Shown: positions 1-7,896, counted from the stretch's first letter. The stretch is 21,355 nt of DNA from Cyanobacteria bacterium UBA11153 (GCA_003511885.1 DOIX01000160.1:1-21355), one strand, 5' to 3'. Translations and numbers: made by a program. The notes: generated by a model not told the origin, from the sequence alone.

Positions 1-116
1 AAGACTTTTTCAGCAAACCCTATTTTATAGCAACCGCCACATCGATTAAGACAGAAATAACATCATGAAGAGAGCTTTGTACCCTTGCCTCATCAACGGT
101 TTGATTACCATAAAAT

Positions 117-134
117 AATTGACAATTGTCAATT
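117..134. repeat. 18-bp perfect palindrome (AATTGACAATTGTCAATT)
   Basis: A fully self-complementary 18-bp sequence lies 15 bp past the stop of the minus-strand permease gene. It has no T tract, so it is not an obvious terminator. It could be a protein-binding site or a member of the TTGAC-type repeats seen elsewhere in this window. Nothing else recognisable was seen in positions 1-148. Confidence 0.45.
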
Positions 135-148
135 GCTATAACTTCTTT

Positions 149-1180
149 TTAAATTCCTTTAAACCCAACTTCCCTATCCATTTCTTTTTCTGTAATTTGA
201 GGTGCAGTGGGAGTTTGGAGAGTGAATTTTGATACGCCTATCTGATTTAGGGCGATGCCGCCGATAATAATAGTGCCGCCGATATATTGAGGTAAGGTGG
301 GGGCTTCTCCTAAAATAAAGTAGGCTGCTAATATGCCAGCGATTGGGCTAAATGAGCTAGCTAAGGAAACGTCAGATGCGGTGGTTTTTTTTAAGCCGAT
401 AAACCAGGATAATTGTCCCCCAACGACGATAACTGCGCTGTAAATGAACATCCATTGCCAGAGGAAGGGGGAAAATATATCGAAAAAGTGCATGGGGCCA
501 TATATAATGAGTGCGATCGCAAAAAATACTATAGTACCTATTATTGTTCTAATTATGCTAAATATCCCTATGGGTATTTGACGAAGGGTAACTTTGCTAA
601 TGATGGTGGCAATTGCTCCAGAAATTGAAGCGGCTCCTGCCATGATTTCGCCTTTGCCTAGCTCGAAACCTCCTCCCATATTTACTGTATGTACTTCTGG
701 TTTCTGAAGTAAGATGGTTAGAAAAACACCTATAAATGCTAATAATGCGCCACTAAATACCCAGGTATTTACTTTTTCTTTGAGTAATAAAACTGATAAG
801 ACTAATATGAGTGGGGGTTCGATTCTACCAATCAAAACGATATTATTTACCATGGTTAATTCCAGTGCCATGAAGATTAATGCTGGTGCTAAAGCGCCGG
901 ATAAAATGGCTACTGATACTAAGCCAATCCAATCTTTAATTGAAAGTTGTTTGAGAGGAAAATTTTGCCACTCTTTGCCATAGATAAGAATGAGAAGGAT
1001 TAAGGCGCAAAGATTCCCGACAAAGAGGAGATTGCAAAAGGAAATGGGATTTCTGCCATTGATTAAGTTATCAGCTCCAAGTTGGGTAAGTTTGCGGGTA
1101 ATTGGGCTGGCTGCGGCAAAGATGAGGATGGAAATTATTAAGTAGCCTCTGCCGGGAATTCGCTGGATTAGTTTTAACAT
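149..1180 (-). CDS. EamA/DMT-family membrane permease
   Basis: This 343-residue protein is almost entirely hydrophobic, with about ten predicted membrane segments arranged as two EamA halves (roughly residues 12-160 and 180-312). The expected features are present: a start-proximal segment ending in a polar PITRKLTQLGADNL-type loop, an RIEPPLILVLSVLLLKEKV stretch closing the first half, and a FSPIAGILAAYFILGEAP stretch closing the second. EamA proteins belong to the drug/metabolite transporter superfamily and usually export small metabolites or amino acids across the inner membrane; the substrate cannot be read from sequence. The ATG at 1178-1180 is the only plausible start. No strong Shine-Dalgarno sequence is seen. 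It stands alone, separated from aroE by 323 bp of repeat-rich DNA. Confidence 0.85.
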   Translation of the reverse strand: MLKLIQRIPGRGYLIISILIFAAASPITRKLTQLGADNLINGRNPISFCNLLFVGNLCALILLILIYGKEWQNFPLKQLSIKDWIGLVSVAILSGALAPALIFMALELTMVNNIVLIGRIEPPLILVLSVLLLKEKVNTWVFSGALLAFIGVFLTILLQKPEVHTVNMGGGFELGKGEIMAGAASISGAIATIISKVTLRQIPIGIFSIIRTIIGTIVFFAIALIIYGPMHFFDIFSPFLWQWMFIYSAVIVVGGQLSWFIGLKKTTASDVSLASSFSPIAGILAAYFILGEAPTLPQYIGGTIIIGGIALNQIGVSKFTLQTPTAPQITEKEMDREVGFKGI

Positions 1181-1185
1181 AATCT

Positions 1186-1206
1186 ATTTAGGCACTAAAG
1201 TGCTTA
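1186..1206. repeat. short palindromic repeat GCACTAAAGTGC
   Basis: The 12-bp near-palindrome GCACTAAAGTGC and the flanking TTACTAC lie just upstream of the permease start. From general knowledge, this GCACTAAAGTGC-TTACTAC motif recurs in intergenic DNA of filamentous cyanobacteria, so it is more likely a dispersed repeat than a gene-specific operator. Confidence 0.35.
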
Positions 1207-1277
1207 CTACAAACCTGTTTATACAAGTGCGATGCTACCAGACATGGTATAACTCTATTACAGTTAATTCTTGTTTA

Positions 1278-1385
1278 TATAGCACTACGGGTTGAGATTA
1301 GGACGTTTTGATCCCCCCTTGCCCCCCTTAATAAGGGGGGGATAAGCCCAAAAAGAATGTCCTAATCTATATTTGTACTGCTATA
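1278..1385. mobile_element. MITE-like element with terminal inverted repeats
   Basis: A 108-bp segment begins TATAGCACTAC and ends GTACTGCTATA, which are inverted copies differing at one position. Inside these, GATTAGGAC near the left end pairs with GTCCTAATC near the right end; over 27 bp the two ends match at about 20 positions. The centre contains a C-rich/G-rich hairpin (1322-1340: CCCCCCTT, 3-nt loop, AAGGGGGG). There is no coding capacity. The structure fits a miniature inverted-repeat element or related dispersed palindromic repeat. It occupies much of the 323-bp gap 1181-1503, which otherwise holds only the small repeats listed here. Confidence 0.5.
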
Positions 1386-1391
1386 TGTAGT

Positions 1392-1408
1392 GCGAGCATC
1401 TTGCTCGC
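1392..1408. repeat. hairpin repeat GCGAGCA-TCT-TGCTCGC
   Basis: Seven perfectly paired bases either side of a 3-nt loop, directly next to the MITE-like element. The same stem with GTAGTG before it is a familiar dispersed repeat in cyanobacterial intergenic DNA. It may also act as a weak RNA hairpin 3' of aroE, whose stop codon is at 1504. Confidence 0.45.
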
Positions 1409-1503
1409 TGGGGCTTTGAGTAAATAATCTATCAAGCGTTAGTTAGTGAATACATTTATAATTTATTCCCCAAACTAGCCCCGATAATTTACTAACTGAG
1501 TTA

Positions 1504-2376
1504 CTAACTCTCACCTTTTAAATATTCTTGTAATGATTGCCGCATAATATCGGCGGGTGGTGTTTGTTGTAACCAAATTTCTAAGGCGGCTGCACCCTGT
1601 TGTACTAACATTTCTAATCCATCAATTCCTGTAGCGCCCTGTTTGGTGGCATATTTGAGAAATTGGGTGGGCTTGGGCGTGTAAATTAAGTCATAGACAA
1701 TGGCAGTTTCTTTCAATCTTGTCATTATATCTAGATTTACCGGGGATTCTGCAATATGAGGATACATTCCGACAGGGGTGGTATTGACTAATAAGTCGGC
1801 TTGAGAGATTAATTCTGGTAATTCTGAGTCGGGATGGATATTAGTAGTTATTGGTAGGGGGGAATTTAACCAGCTTTCCTGAAATTGCTGTAATTTTTCC
1901 CAACTTCTACCGACAATATGGATAGATTTACATCCTAACTGATAACACCCAACTACGACAGCTCTTGATGCACCGCCATTACCTAAAATTACGGCTGTAG
2001 TTTGACTCCAATCCCAATTATATGCTTTTAAGGGAGCAATGAATCCGGCTACGTCGGTATTGGTGCCACTCCATCCTGTTTCGGTGCGCCAAACTGTGTT
2101 GACTGCGCCTACAGATTGGGCGATATCTGATATTTCTGATAAGAAAGGGATAATGGCTTGTTTGTGGGGAATGGTAATGCTGAATCCTTGCAAACCGATA
2201 GCGGCAAAACCTGCGATCGCGTTTTGTAAGTCTTGTGCTTTAATGGGGAATGGTAGATAAATGTAATCGAGATTGAGTTTTGCGATCGCGGCGTTGTGCA
2301 TTACTGGTGATAAGGAGTGTTCGATGGGATCTCCGATTACTCCTAATAGTTTGGTTTTTCCTGTGATTTTGGGCAT
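1504..2376 (-). CDS. aroE: shikimate dehydrogenase (NADP+)
   Basis: AroE reduces 3-dehydroshikimate to shikimate with NADPH in the cytosolic shikimate pathway to aromatic amino acids. The 290-residue length is normal. The substrate-binding signature SLSPVMHN is at residues 21-28, the catalytic lysine is K72 in TIPHK, and the catalytic aspartate is D108 in GTNTD. The NADP-binding glycine loop GNGGASRA starts at 132, followed by NTTPVGMYP and the C-terminal GIDGLEMLVQQGA segment. All key residues are intact, so the gene should be functional. The start ATG at 2374-2376 fits the family N-terminus. Seven tandem heptamers lie 7 bp upstream of the start, inside the likely leader region. Confidence 0.97.
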   Translation of the reverse strand: MPKITGKTKLLGVIGDPIEHSLSPVMHNAAIAKLNLDYIYLPFPIKAQDLQNAIAGFAAIGLQGFSITIPHKQAIIPFLSEISDIAQSVGAVNTVWRTETGWSGTNTDVAGFIAPLKAYNWDWSQTTAVILGNGGASRAVVVGCYQLGCKSIHIVGRSWEKLQQFQESWLNSPLPITTNIHPDSELPELISQADLLVNTTPVGMYPHIAESPVNLDIMTRLKETAIVYDLIYTPKPTQFLKYATKQGATGIDGLEMLVQQGAAALEIWLQQTPPADIMRQSLQEYLKGES

Positions 2377-2383
2377 GGTTTGT

Positions 2384-2432
2384 TAATGGCTAATGGCTAA
2401 TGGCTAATTGCTAATTGCTAATTGCTAATTGC
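2384..2432. repeat. heptamer tandem repeat (STRR-like), 7 units
   Basis: Three copies of TAATGGC are followed by four copies of TAATTGC with no gaps. Heptanucleotide arrays are known from cyanobacteria as STRR sequences. This one ends only 7 bp from the aroE start codon, so changes in copy number would change the aroE leader. Confidence 0.85.
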
Positions 2433-2438
2433 TAAATG

Positions 2439-2470
2439 TAGGGTGCGTTACGCGCAAGCTAACACACCAC
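2439..2470. repeat. palindromic repeat (GGTGCGTTA type), copy 1
   Basis: TAGGGTGCGTTACGC, then GCAAGCTAACACACC, is an imperfect inverted copy of the element at 4976-5007. It has decayed slightly: ACACACC replaces the ACGCACC expected for full pairing. Together the two copies bracket the HEAT-repeat gene in opposite orientation. Confidence 0.7.
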
Positions 2471-2483
2471 TAACTATAATAAT

Positions 2484-2525
2484 CTATCTATCGATAAGTT
2501 TAAACATGGTTGAAGTTGCTCCTTG
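2484..2525 (-). pseudogene. remnant of the 5' end of a second HEAT-repeat gene
   Basis: Read on the minus strand, this stretch has AGGAGCAACTTCAACC followed by an ATG at 2507-2505 and codons for MFKLIDR, then a stop. The intact HEAT gene begins with GGGAGCAATCTCAACC, ATG and MLKLIYKIR. About 26 of 31 bases match across leader and first codons, including the leader spacing. The fragment lies just past the stop codon of the intact gene. The simplest reading is a former tandem copy of which only the translation-start region survives. A dispersed repeat that happens to include the start region is the alternative. Confidence 0.55.
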
Positions 2526-2541
2526 TAATATTGAGCCACTA

Positions 2542-4890
2542 CTAAACTCCTAGTTTATTGATGGCAACCTGAATGGTATCGGCTTGGTTGTATCCCCCTT
2601 GTTTCAGGTTATTGTAATGACTTTCCAGCAGAGTAATATCTTGAGGTTTCCAAGTGACTTGGCTAGTAACTTCAGCTATTTTATCGGCTAAGTCTTTTTG
2701 TAAGCCTTTTAAGTCGTTAGATACTGTCCAGATACTGAGAAAGAGTTCGAGTGTTTTTTGGCCGTCTTCGTATTTGACTTGAGTGGGAGTTTCTTGAGGA
2801 TAGCCTAGCCATTGGAGGAGAGTTTTTACTTCATCTGTGCCGCCACCTAGGAAATAGGTGAAAAATCGCCACTCTTCCAAGTCTGATTGATTTCGTTGGT
2901 AGATGTTATTAAGGACAATAACATCCTCTTGAGTTTCTAGTTTTCTGATTTTACCTAAAACTTCTGCGGCACGCATACGAATATATTTATCAACCTTTTC
3001 ATCTGTGAGTAAGCTGAGGATATCTGGGACGTATTTAGCACCAACTTCTCCTAATTTAATCAAAGCATATGCGGCACTGTCACGAACATCTGAATTAACT
3101 TTGTCATCTTTGAGGAAGTTGAGGATATCGGGGACATATTTAGCACCAGCTTCTCCTAAATTACCCACGGCATATGCGGCATTGCTACGAATATATGGAT
3201 TGACCTTTTCTTCTGTGAGAAAGTTGAGGATATCCGGGACGTATTTACCACCTGCGTCTCCTAAATTATCCAAAGCTTCTGCAACACTGACACGAATATT
3301 TGGCTCAACCTTGTCATCTTTGAGGAAGTTGAGGATATCGGGGACGTATTTAGCACCTGCTTTTCCTAATTTAATCAAAGCATATGCGGCACTGCTACGA
3401 ACATATGAATTAACCTTGTCATCGAGGAGAATGTTGGCGATATCGGGGGCGTATTTAGCACCTGCTTCTCCTAATTCACCCAAAGCTTCTGCGGCACCCC
3501 TACGAATATTTAGATCAACCTTTTCATCCGTGAGAAAGTTGAGGATATCGGGGGCGTATTTAGCACCTGCTTCTCCTAAAATTCCTAAAGCTAATGCGGC
3601 ACTGCTACGAACACCTGGATCAACCTTTTCATCAGAGAGAATGTTAAGGATATCGGGGGCGTATTTAGCACCTGCTTCTCCTAATTTACCCAAAGAATAT
3701 GCGGCAATGCTACGAACACCTGGATCGACCTTTTCATCAGAGAGAATGTTAAGGATATCGGGGGCGTATTTAGCACCTGCTTCTCCTAAATTACCCAAAG
3801 AATATGCGGCACTTCTACGAACACCTGGATAGACCTTTTCATCGGAGAGAATGTTAAGGATATTGGGGGCGTATTTAGCACCTGCTTCTCCTAAATTATC
3901 CAAAGCTAATGCGACACCCATACGAATACCTTGAGCAATCTTTTCATCTGTGAGTAAGTTGAGGATATCGGGAACGTATTTAGCGCCTGCTTCTCCTAAT
4001 CTACTCAAAGCAGATGCGGCACTGCTACGAATATCTGGAGCAATCTTTTCATCTGTGAGGATGTTGGCGATATCGGGGGCATATTTAGCACCTGCTTCTC
4101 CTAAATTACCCAAAGCGTATGCGGCAATGCTACGAACACCTGGATCAACCTTTTCATCTTTGAAAAAGTTGAGGATATCGGGGGCGTATTTAGCACCTGC
4201 TTCTCCTAATTTAATCAAAGCACCTGCGGCACGCATACGAATATATGGCTTAACCTTTTCATCTTTGAGGAAGTTGAGGATATCGGGGGCGTATTTAGCA
4301 CCTGCTTCTCCTAATTTACCCAAAGCAAATGCGGCATTGCGACGAATATATGGGTCAACCTTTTCATCGGAGAGGATATTAACAGCTTTCAGGGCAATAT
4401 CTTCCGGTTTCTTCAGCACCAATTTCAACTCTTGCGCATCATATTGGGCTAATTGCCAAAAAGCAACACTTTTCACTTTAAGATAACTATCATCAATAGC
4501 CGCAACTATCCCATCAATTTGCCAATCTTGGGGTGCGTATTTAGCACCTGCTTCTCCTAAATTAACAAAACCAGGTATGGCAAAGCTAAGAAAAACTGGC
4601 TCAACCTTTTCATCTTTGAGGAAGTTTAAGGCTTTCCGGGCAATATCCTCCGGTTTCTTCAGGACCGCTTTTAAATCTTGCGCTTCATATTCTGCTAATT
4701 TATCGAAAGCATATTCCTTCACTTGAGGATAACTATCATCAAGTGCCGCCACTATCCCATCAATTTGCCAAGGTGTAGGCTTAGGCGGTAGTGTAGCACT
4801 CACCCAAGGGAGAGAGAGGAAGAGGGTGAGACAGAGGGTAAGGGGGAAGAGGATGAGGGGTTTTCTGATTTTATAGATAAGTTTGAGCAT
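2542..4890 (-). CDS. secreted or anchored HEAT-like repeat protein
   Basis: The 782-residue protein starts with a basic N-terminus and a hydrophobic stretch (about residues 12-33, ending WVSA), which looks like a signal peptide or membrane anchor. Residues 34-193 hold two diverged units with PWQIDGIVAAL/DDSY and LKKPEDIA motifs. Residues 194-648 are thirteen consecutive 35-residue repeats of the form GEAGAKYAPDILNFL, DEKV, P-x-(I/V)R, AAxALxxL, without indels. Such HEAT-like helical repeats usually form protein-binding solenoids. Residues 649-782 are a separate C-terminal domain with EEWRFFTYFLGGG and LLQWLGYPQ motifs that I cannot assign. The start is supported by a GGGAG-containing leader. 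Its function is unknown; a periplasmic or membrane-attached scaffold is an inference. Confidence 0.85.
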   Translation of the reverse strand: MLKLIYKIRKPLILFPLTLCLTLFLSLPWVSATLPPKPTPWQIDGIVAALDDSYPQVKEYAFDKLAEYEAQDLKAVLKKPEDIARKALNFLKDEKVEPVFLSFAIPGFVNLGEAGAKYAPQDWQIDGIVAAIDDSYLKVKSVAFWQLAQYDAQELKLVLKKPEDIALKAVNILSDEKVDPYIRRNAAFALGKLGEAGAKYAPDILNFLKDEKVKPYIRMRAAGALIKLGEAGAKYAPDILNFFKDEKVDPGVRSIAAYALGNLGEAGAKYAPDIANILTDEKIAPDIRSSAASALSRLGEAGAKYVPDILNLLTDEKIAQGIRMGVALALDNLGEAGAKYAPNILNILSDEKVYPGVRRSAAYSLGNLGEAGAKYAPDILNILSDEKVDPGVRSIAAYSLGKLGEAGAKYAPDILNILSDEKVDPGVRSSAALALGILGEAGAKYAPDILNFLTDEKVDLNIRRGAAEALGELGEAGAKYAPDIANILLDDKVNSYVRSSAAYALIKLGKAGAKYVPDILNFLKDDKVEPNIRVSVAEALDNLGDAGGKYVPDILNFLTEEKVNPYIRSNAAYAVGNLGEAGAKYVPDILNFLKDDKVNSDVRDSAAYALIKLGEVGAKYVPDILSLLTDEKVDKYIRMRAAEVLGKIRKLETQEDVIVLNNIYQRNQSDLEEWRFFTYFLGGGTDEVKTLLQWLGYPQETPTQVKYEDGQKTLELFLSIWTVSNDLKGLQKDLADKIAEVTSQVTWKPQDITLLESHYNNLKQGGYNQADTIQVAINKLGV
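2947..4311 (-). repeat. 13 in-frame 105-bp coding repeats of the HEAT array
   Basis: The 1365-bp block encodes the thirteen 35-residue HEAT-like units with exact 105-bp periodicity. The units are highly similar at DNA level, and the segment around TATCGGGGGCGTATTTAGCA recurs nearly unchanged. Three neighbouring units at 3577-3891 (sharing NILSDEKV and PGVR) are the most alike and look like the youngest duplications. The array can vary in length by recombination without shifting frame. It is also a place where short-read assemblies collapse. Confidence 0.9.
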
Positions 4891-4907
4891 GGTTGAGATT
4901 GCTCCCT

Positions 4908-4945
4908 ATACTGATTTTATAGATAGATACTGATTTTATAGATAG
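4908..4945. repeat. perfect 19-bp tandem duplication upstream of the HEAT gene
   Basis: Two exact copies of ATACTGATTTTATAGATAG lie back to back 17-55 bp upstream of the HEAT gene start. A 15-bp part (CTGATTTTATAGATA) also occurs inside the coding sequence at 4865-4879, where it encodes IYKIR. So a piece of the N-terminal coding sequence is repeated in the leader or promoter. On the minus strand each copy reads CTATCTATAAAATCAG and contains a TATAAA(A)T string that could serve as a -10 element. Confidence 0.75.
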
Positions 4946-4975
4946 GAATTATGCAGTAATGCTACTAATAGTTGA

Positions 4976-5007
4976 TGGTGCGTTAGCTTGAGCGTAACGC
5001 ACCCTAC
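4976..5007. repeat. palindromic repeat (GGTGCGTTA type), copy 2
   Basis: GGTGCGTTA (4977-4985) pairs perfectly with TAACGCACC (4995-5003) around a 9-nt loop, GCTTGAGCG. This dispersed hairpin is common in cyanobacterial intergenic DNA. Here it lies between two minus-strand genes, 15 bp past the stop of the HEAT gene's upstream neighbour, and matches the inverted copy at 2439-2470. Confidence 0.75.
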
Positions 5008-5021
5008 AAATAGATGCTTTA

Positions 5022-5528
5022 CTAATGTTTATTAGTTTCTTCTTCCTTCTGTAACTCTTTTGTGGCTGTAAATTCTCCTCCTGGTATGTTGTTGAGACTT
5101 ATTTTACCTGCGATGGTGTCTCCTTGAATAATTCCTTGGATTTTTACCAAGTTATGATTTCCGGATTTAGATGATTCATCGCAATTAGTCAGCCATGGTA
5201 CTTTTCCTGTTAAACTAATTTCTCGATTAATAAATTGTCCGCTAAGAGACGGGTTATTTTCTATAGATGTTGTTGTCTTTTTATGGGTATCTCCAGAAAG
5301 TAATGTACCATTGATATAAACTCCAGATTGTAGAAGGTTTAATCCTAGGGATTCTGATTTGAGACAGTCTGGTAAGTTTTCGCTACTGATGGGATAGTAA
5401 CCATCAATGGGAGGATTTGCTTTGAGATTGGTATTGCCGTAAGCTGTGACAATTTTAAATAATACTACCACTGAGCTGATGGCCGTACCATAAAACAAGA
5501 GAGATTTGAGACTAAAATGACTGCTCAT
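5022..5528 (-). CDS. small membrane-anchored or exported protein coupled to the antiporter
   Basis: The 168-residue product has one hydrophobic segment at about residues 9-29 followed by a polar domain. That fits an N-terminal anchor or uncleaved signal with the rest outside the cytoplasm. Two cysteines (C55 in PDCLKS, C116 in TNCDES) could form a disulfide there. Its ATG overlaps the antiporter stop codon in an ATGA arrangement (5525-5528), so the two are very likely co-transcribed and translationally coupled. The GYYPISSENLPDCL and GVYINGTLLSGD segments do not match a family I can name. An accessory or regulatory subunit of the antiporter is a reasonable inference from the coupling only. 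Confidence 0.75.
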   Translation of the reverse strand: MSSHFSLKSLLFYGTAISSVVVLFKIVTAYGNTNLKANPPIDGYYPISSENLPDCLKSESLGLNLLQSGVYINGTLLSGDTHKKTTTSIENNPSLSGQFINREISLTGKVPWLTNCDESSKSGNHNLVKIQGIIQGDTIAGKISLNNIPGGEFTATKELQKEEETNKH

Positions 5529-7717
5529 AAGGTAACTCCTGATTCATCTTTTGTCAGAGAAAGGATTGAAGTGAGGTGAGATGTAACTTGTGAATATCTG
5601 CGAGTAATTAGCAAAGAAGAAGAACATTCAATCGCTAATCTATCGGTATATCTTCCCAAGGTTTGCCGTTCAATTCCCCAGGCGCGACTAGTACCAGCAA
5701 TGGTAAGATCTACATGTTCTGATTTAGCAACTACAGCTTGGATGGGATCGAGTGCTTCTACTACTTCTATGGTAATGCGATCGCGGATTTTTTGTGGTAA
5801 TTGTCCCATTAAGGTGCGAAACTCGTAGCTGAATTCTTTGCCAATTTCCTCCCCTTGCACTACCCTAAAAACTATTAAGCTTCCCGTATTGTCATCCACC
5901 ATTAATCTGAGGGCAAGTTCCAATCCTAAATCGTCATGGCTATTGCCTGAATAAGGTACTAAAATTTTACTAATTCTCTCCTTGCCTCGATCTACAAATA
6001 CGGCAACATCTGTCTGGGCTGTACTGAGAATTTGGCCTACTCTTCCTCCCAAACGATTAGTACTAAAAGCGGGACGATGCCATCCCATTAAGATAAGGTT
6101 AGCTCCATCTATTTGAGCGATTTCTATTGTTGTTCTGGCTACATCGTTAGCAATCCGCACGATGGGATGTACTATTTGTCTGGCTTCTGGCGGTTCCAAA
6201 CTTTGAATTAATTCTTCTAAATGATAACGCCTTTCTTGAATTAATCTTTCTGCTTCAATTGGCGTACTTTCAAACATATAGTTTTCCTCCAATTCAATTA
6301 AACTGAGAGGATGAACTATCGCCGTTTGGAGAGAATTTCCCGCCAGAGATACCGCCAATTTCAATAATCCTTTCTGGCTATTAGGATTGGCAACTGGGAC
6401 TAAAATACGATAGCTTGGGTGAAGAATACCTCTATCGGTTTCTGTGGCAGTTTCTGGTTCTAAAATATCCAACTTAATCAGATTTTTGGGATAAGTCCAT
6501 TCCAGTAGAGGTGAAGTCATGACAGTGGTAACCAGTGCCATAATCACCAACATAGTGAATAGTAAGGGAGAAATCACGCCTAAACTCAAACCAATATTAA
6601 GGACAATTAGTTCAGTTAATCCTCGCGTATTCATTAACCAACCTAAAGCTGAAGCCTCTCTATTATTAATCCCGCAAACACGTGCAGCCACATAAGTCCC
6701 AACGTACTTACCAATAATCGCTACTGCCACAACTAGCCCACATAGTAACCATAATTCAGGACTATTGAGTAAGCCAATTTGGGTGCGAATACCGCTATAA
6801 GCAAAAAATACAGGCAGCAAAACACTGAGAACAAAATCTTCAGTTTTTTCAGCTAATTCACGGACTAGATTTGGATTTTTGGGCATAACAGCACCAATCA
6901 GAAAAGCCCCAAAAATTAGGTGAATTCCGATTAATTCAGTAATTAAAGCTGAAGCGATTACACCCATGTAAATACTTGTCACTACCACCTGACTTAACCT
7001 TTCTGTGCGGTTGTAGTGCGCTGATAATTTTTGCAGAAACCATCGCCCTAATGTCATCATCAATGCGATGTATAATAGAGCTTCACCAACCGTAAAAATA
7101 ACACCTGTCATCGAGTTGGTAGCAGCAGGTGAAGCATTAGCTTTACCCACAGCAATTGCCAAGGCTAACAAACACCAAGCCGTCACATCATCTACCGCAG
7201 CACAAGTAAGTGCCAAAGTCCCTAATCTAGTACCCTGTAAGTTATTTTCTGTAATAATTCTAGCCAGTACCGGAAAAGCCGTAATCGACATCGCCGCACC
7301 TAAAAATAGGGCAAAAGCCGTAAAAGATACCGCCGAATTAGAAACAAGAGGATATAATAATAAAGCCAGGATACTCCCTAATGAAAAAGGAACTAAAATA
7401 CTGACATGGGAAGTAAGAATCGCAATATCCAAATTACCTTTAAGATATTTGGGATCCAACTCTAACCCAATCAGAAACATGAAAAAAATTAATCCAATCT
7501 CCGAAAGAACTTCCAAAAACGGTATCGTAGTAGCAGGGAATAAAGCCGCAGCCAAATCTGGCGCAATCAAACCCAACAGCGAAGGACCAAGCATAATCCC
7601 AGCAATAATCTCCCCAATCACCAAAGGTTGTTTGATGAGTTTGCACCCCAAACCCATAATCCGGGAGAGTCCAATAATGATAAGTACTTGAAGGAGAACT
7701 AATATCGCAGCGTGCAT
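5525..7717 (-). CDS. CPA2-family cation:proton antiporter with two C-terminal USP domains
   Basis: Residues 1-410 form a CPA2 Na+(K+)/H+ exchanger domain with about twelve membrane helices. It includes the LVIGEIIAGIMLGPSLLG motif near residue 32, AFPVLARIITE at 148-157, the paired aspartates D176-D177 in AAVDDVTAW, which are the expected ion-binding site, and NTRGLTELIVLNIG at 363-376. The DVTAW and NTRG signatures resemble plant CHX exchangers and cyanobacterial relatives. Residues about 435-575 and 580-710 are two tandem universal-stress-protein-like domains, each starting with (I/K)ILVP, which probably sense nucleotides or other cytosolic signals and control transport. The start ATG at 7717 has an AGGGA sequence a few bases upstream. 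It is the first gene of a two-gene operon. Confidence 0.93.
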   Translation of the reverse strand: MHAAILVLLQVLIIIGLSRIMGLGCKLIKQPLVIGEIIAGIMLGPSLLGLIAPDLAAALFPATTIPFLEVLSEIGLIFFMFLIGLELDPKYLKGNLDIAILTSHVSILVPFSLGSILALLLYPLVSNSAVSFTAFALFLGAAMSITAFPVLARIITENNLQGTRLGTLALTCAAVDDVTAWCLLALAIAVGKANASPAATNSMTGVIFTVGEALLYIALMMTLGRWFLQKLSAHYNRTERLSQVVVTSIYMGVIASALITELIGIHLIFGAFLIGAVMPKNPNLVRELAEKTEDFVLSVLLPVFFAYSGIRTQIGLLNSPELWLLCGLVVAVAIIGKYVGTYVAARVCGINNREASALGWLMNTRGLTELIVLNIGLSLGVISPLLFTMLVIMALVTTVMTSPLLEWTYPKNLIKLDILEPETATETDRGILHPSYRILVPVANPNSQKGLLKLAVSLAGNSLQTAIVHPLSLIELEENYMFESTPIEAERLIQERRYHLEELIQSLEPPEARQIVHPIVRIANDVARTTIEIAQIDGANLILMGWHRPAFSTNRLGGRVGQILSTAQTDVAVFVDRGKERISKILVPYSGNSHDDLGLELALRLMVDDNTGSLIVFRVVQGEEIGKEFSYEFRTLMGQLPQKIRDRITIEVVEALDPIQAVVAKSEHVDLTIAGTSRAWGIERQTLGRYTDRLAIECSSSLLITRRYSQVTSHLTSILSLTKDESGVTL

Positions 7718-7880
7718 ATTTCCCTGGTAGGATGTATTGACTAGTCTGAAGTGATTATGACCCTATTTGGGGAATTGCGATCGCATTTTAAGCTAAATTA
7801 CAAATAATGTCACATCACTTAACATTTGGTTGTATCCTCAGATACTGTTAATTGTTACTTGTTAATAATGGCCGATCGAA

Positions 7881-7896
7881 GTAGAATTAATTCTAC
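7881..7896. repeat. 16-bp perfect palindrome GTAGAATTAATTCTAC
   Basis: The palindrome lies 14 bp past the DoxX stop codon on the minus strand. It has no loop and no T tract, so a terminator role is only possible, not supported. It could be a protein-binding site. Confidence 0.4.

Noticed and set aside
3005..3832. Long plus-strand reading frame opposite the HEAT repeats
   Set aside because: It is the antisense shadow of the 105-bp coding repeats: periodicity keeps one antisense frame free of stops. The translation is itself a 35-residue repeat with no family features. The same applies to 3950-4486.
2947..4311. CRISPR-like array
   Set aside because: The 105-bp periodic repeats are contiguous, in frame and code for HEAT-like units. 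There are no unique spacers and no cas genes.
7068..7691. 207-codon plus-strand frame opposite the antiporter
   Set aside because: It lies wholly inside the well-supported CPA2 gene on the other strand and has no recognisable motif.
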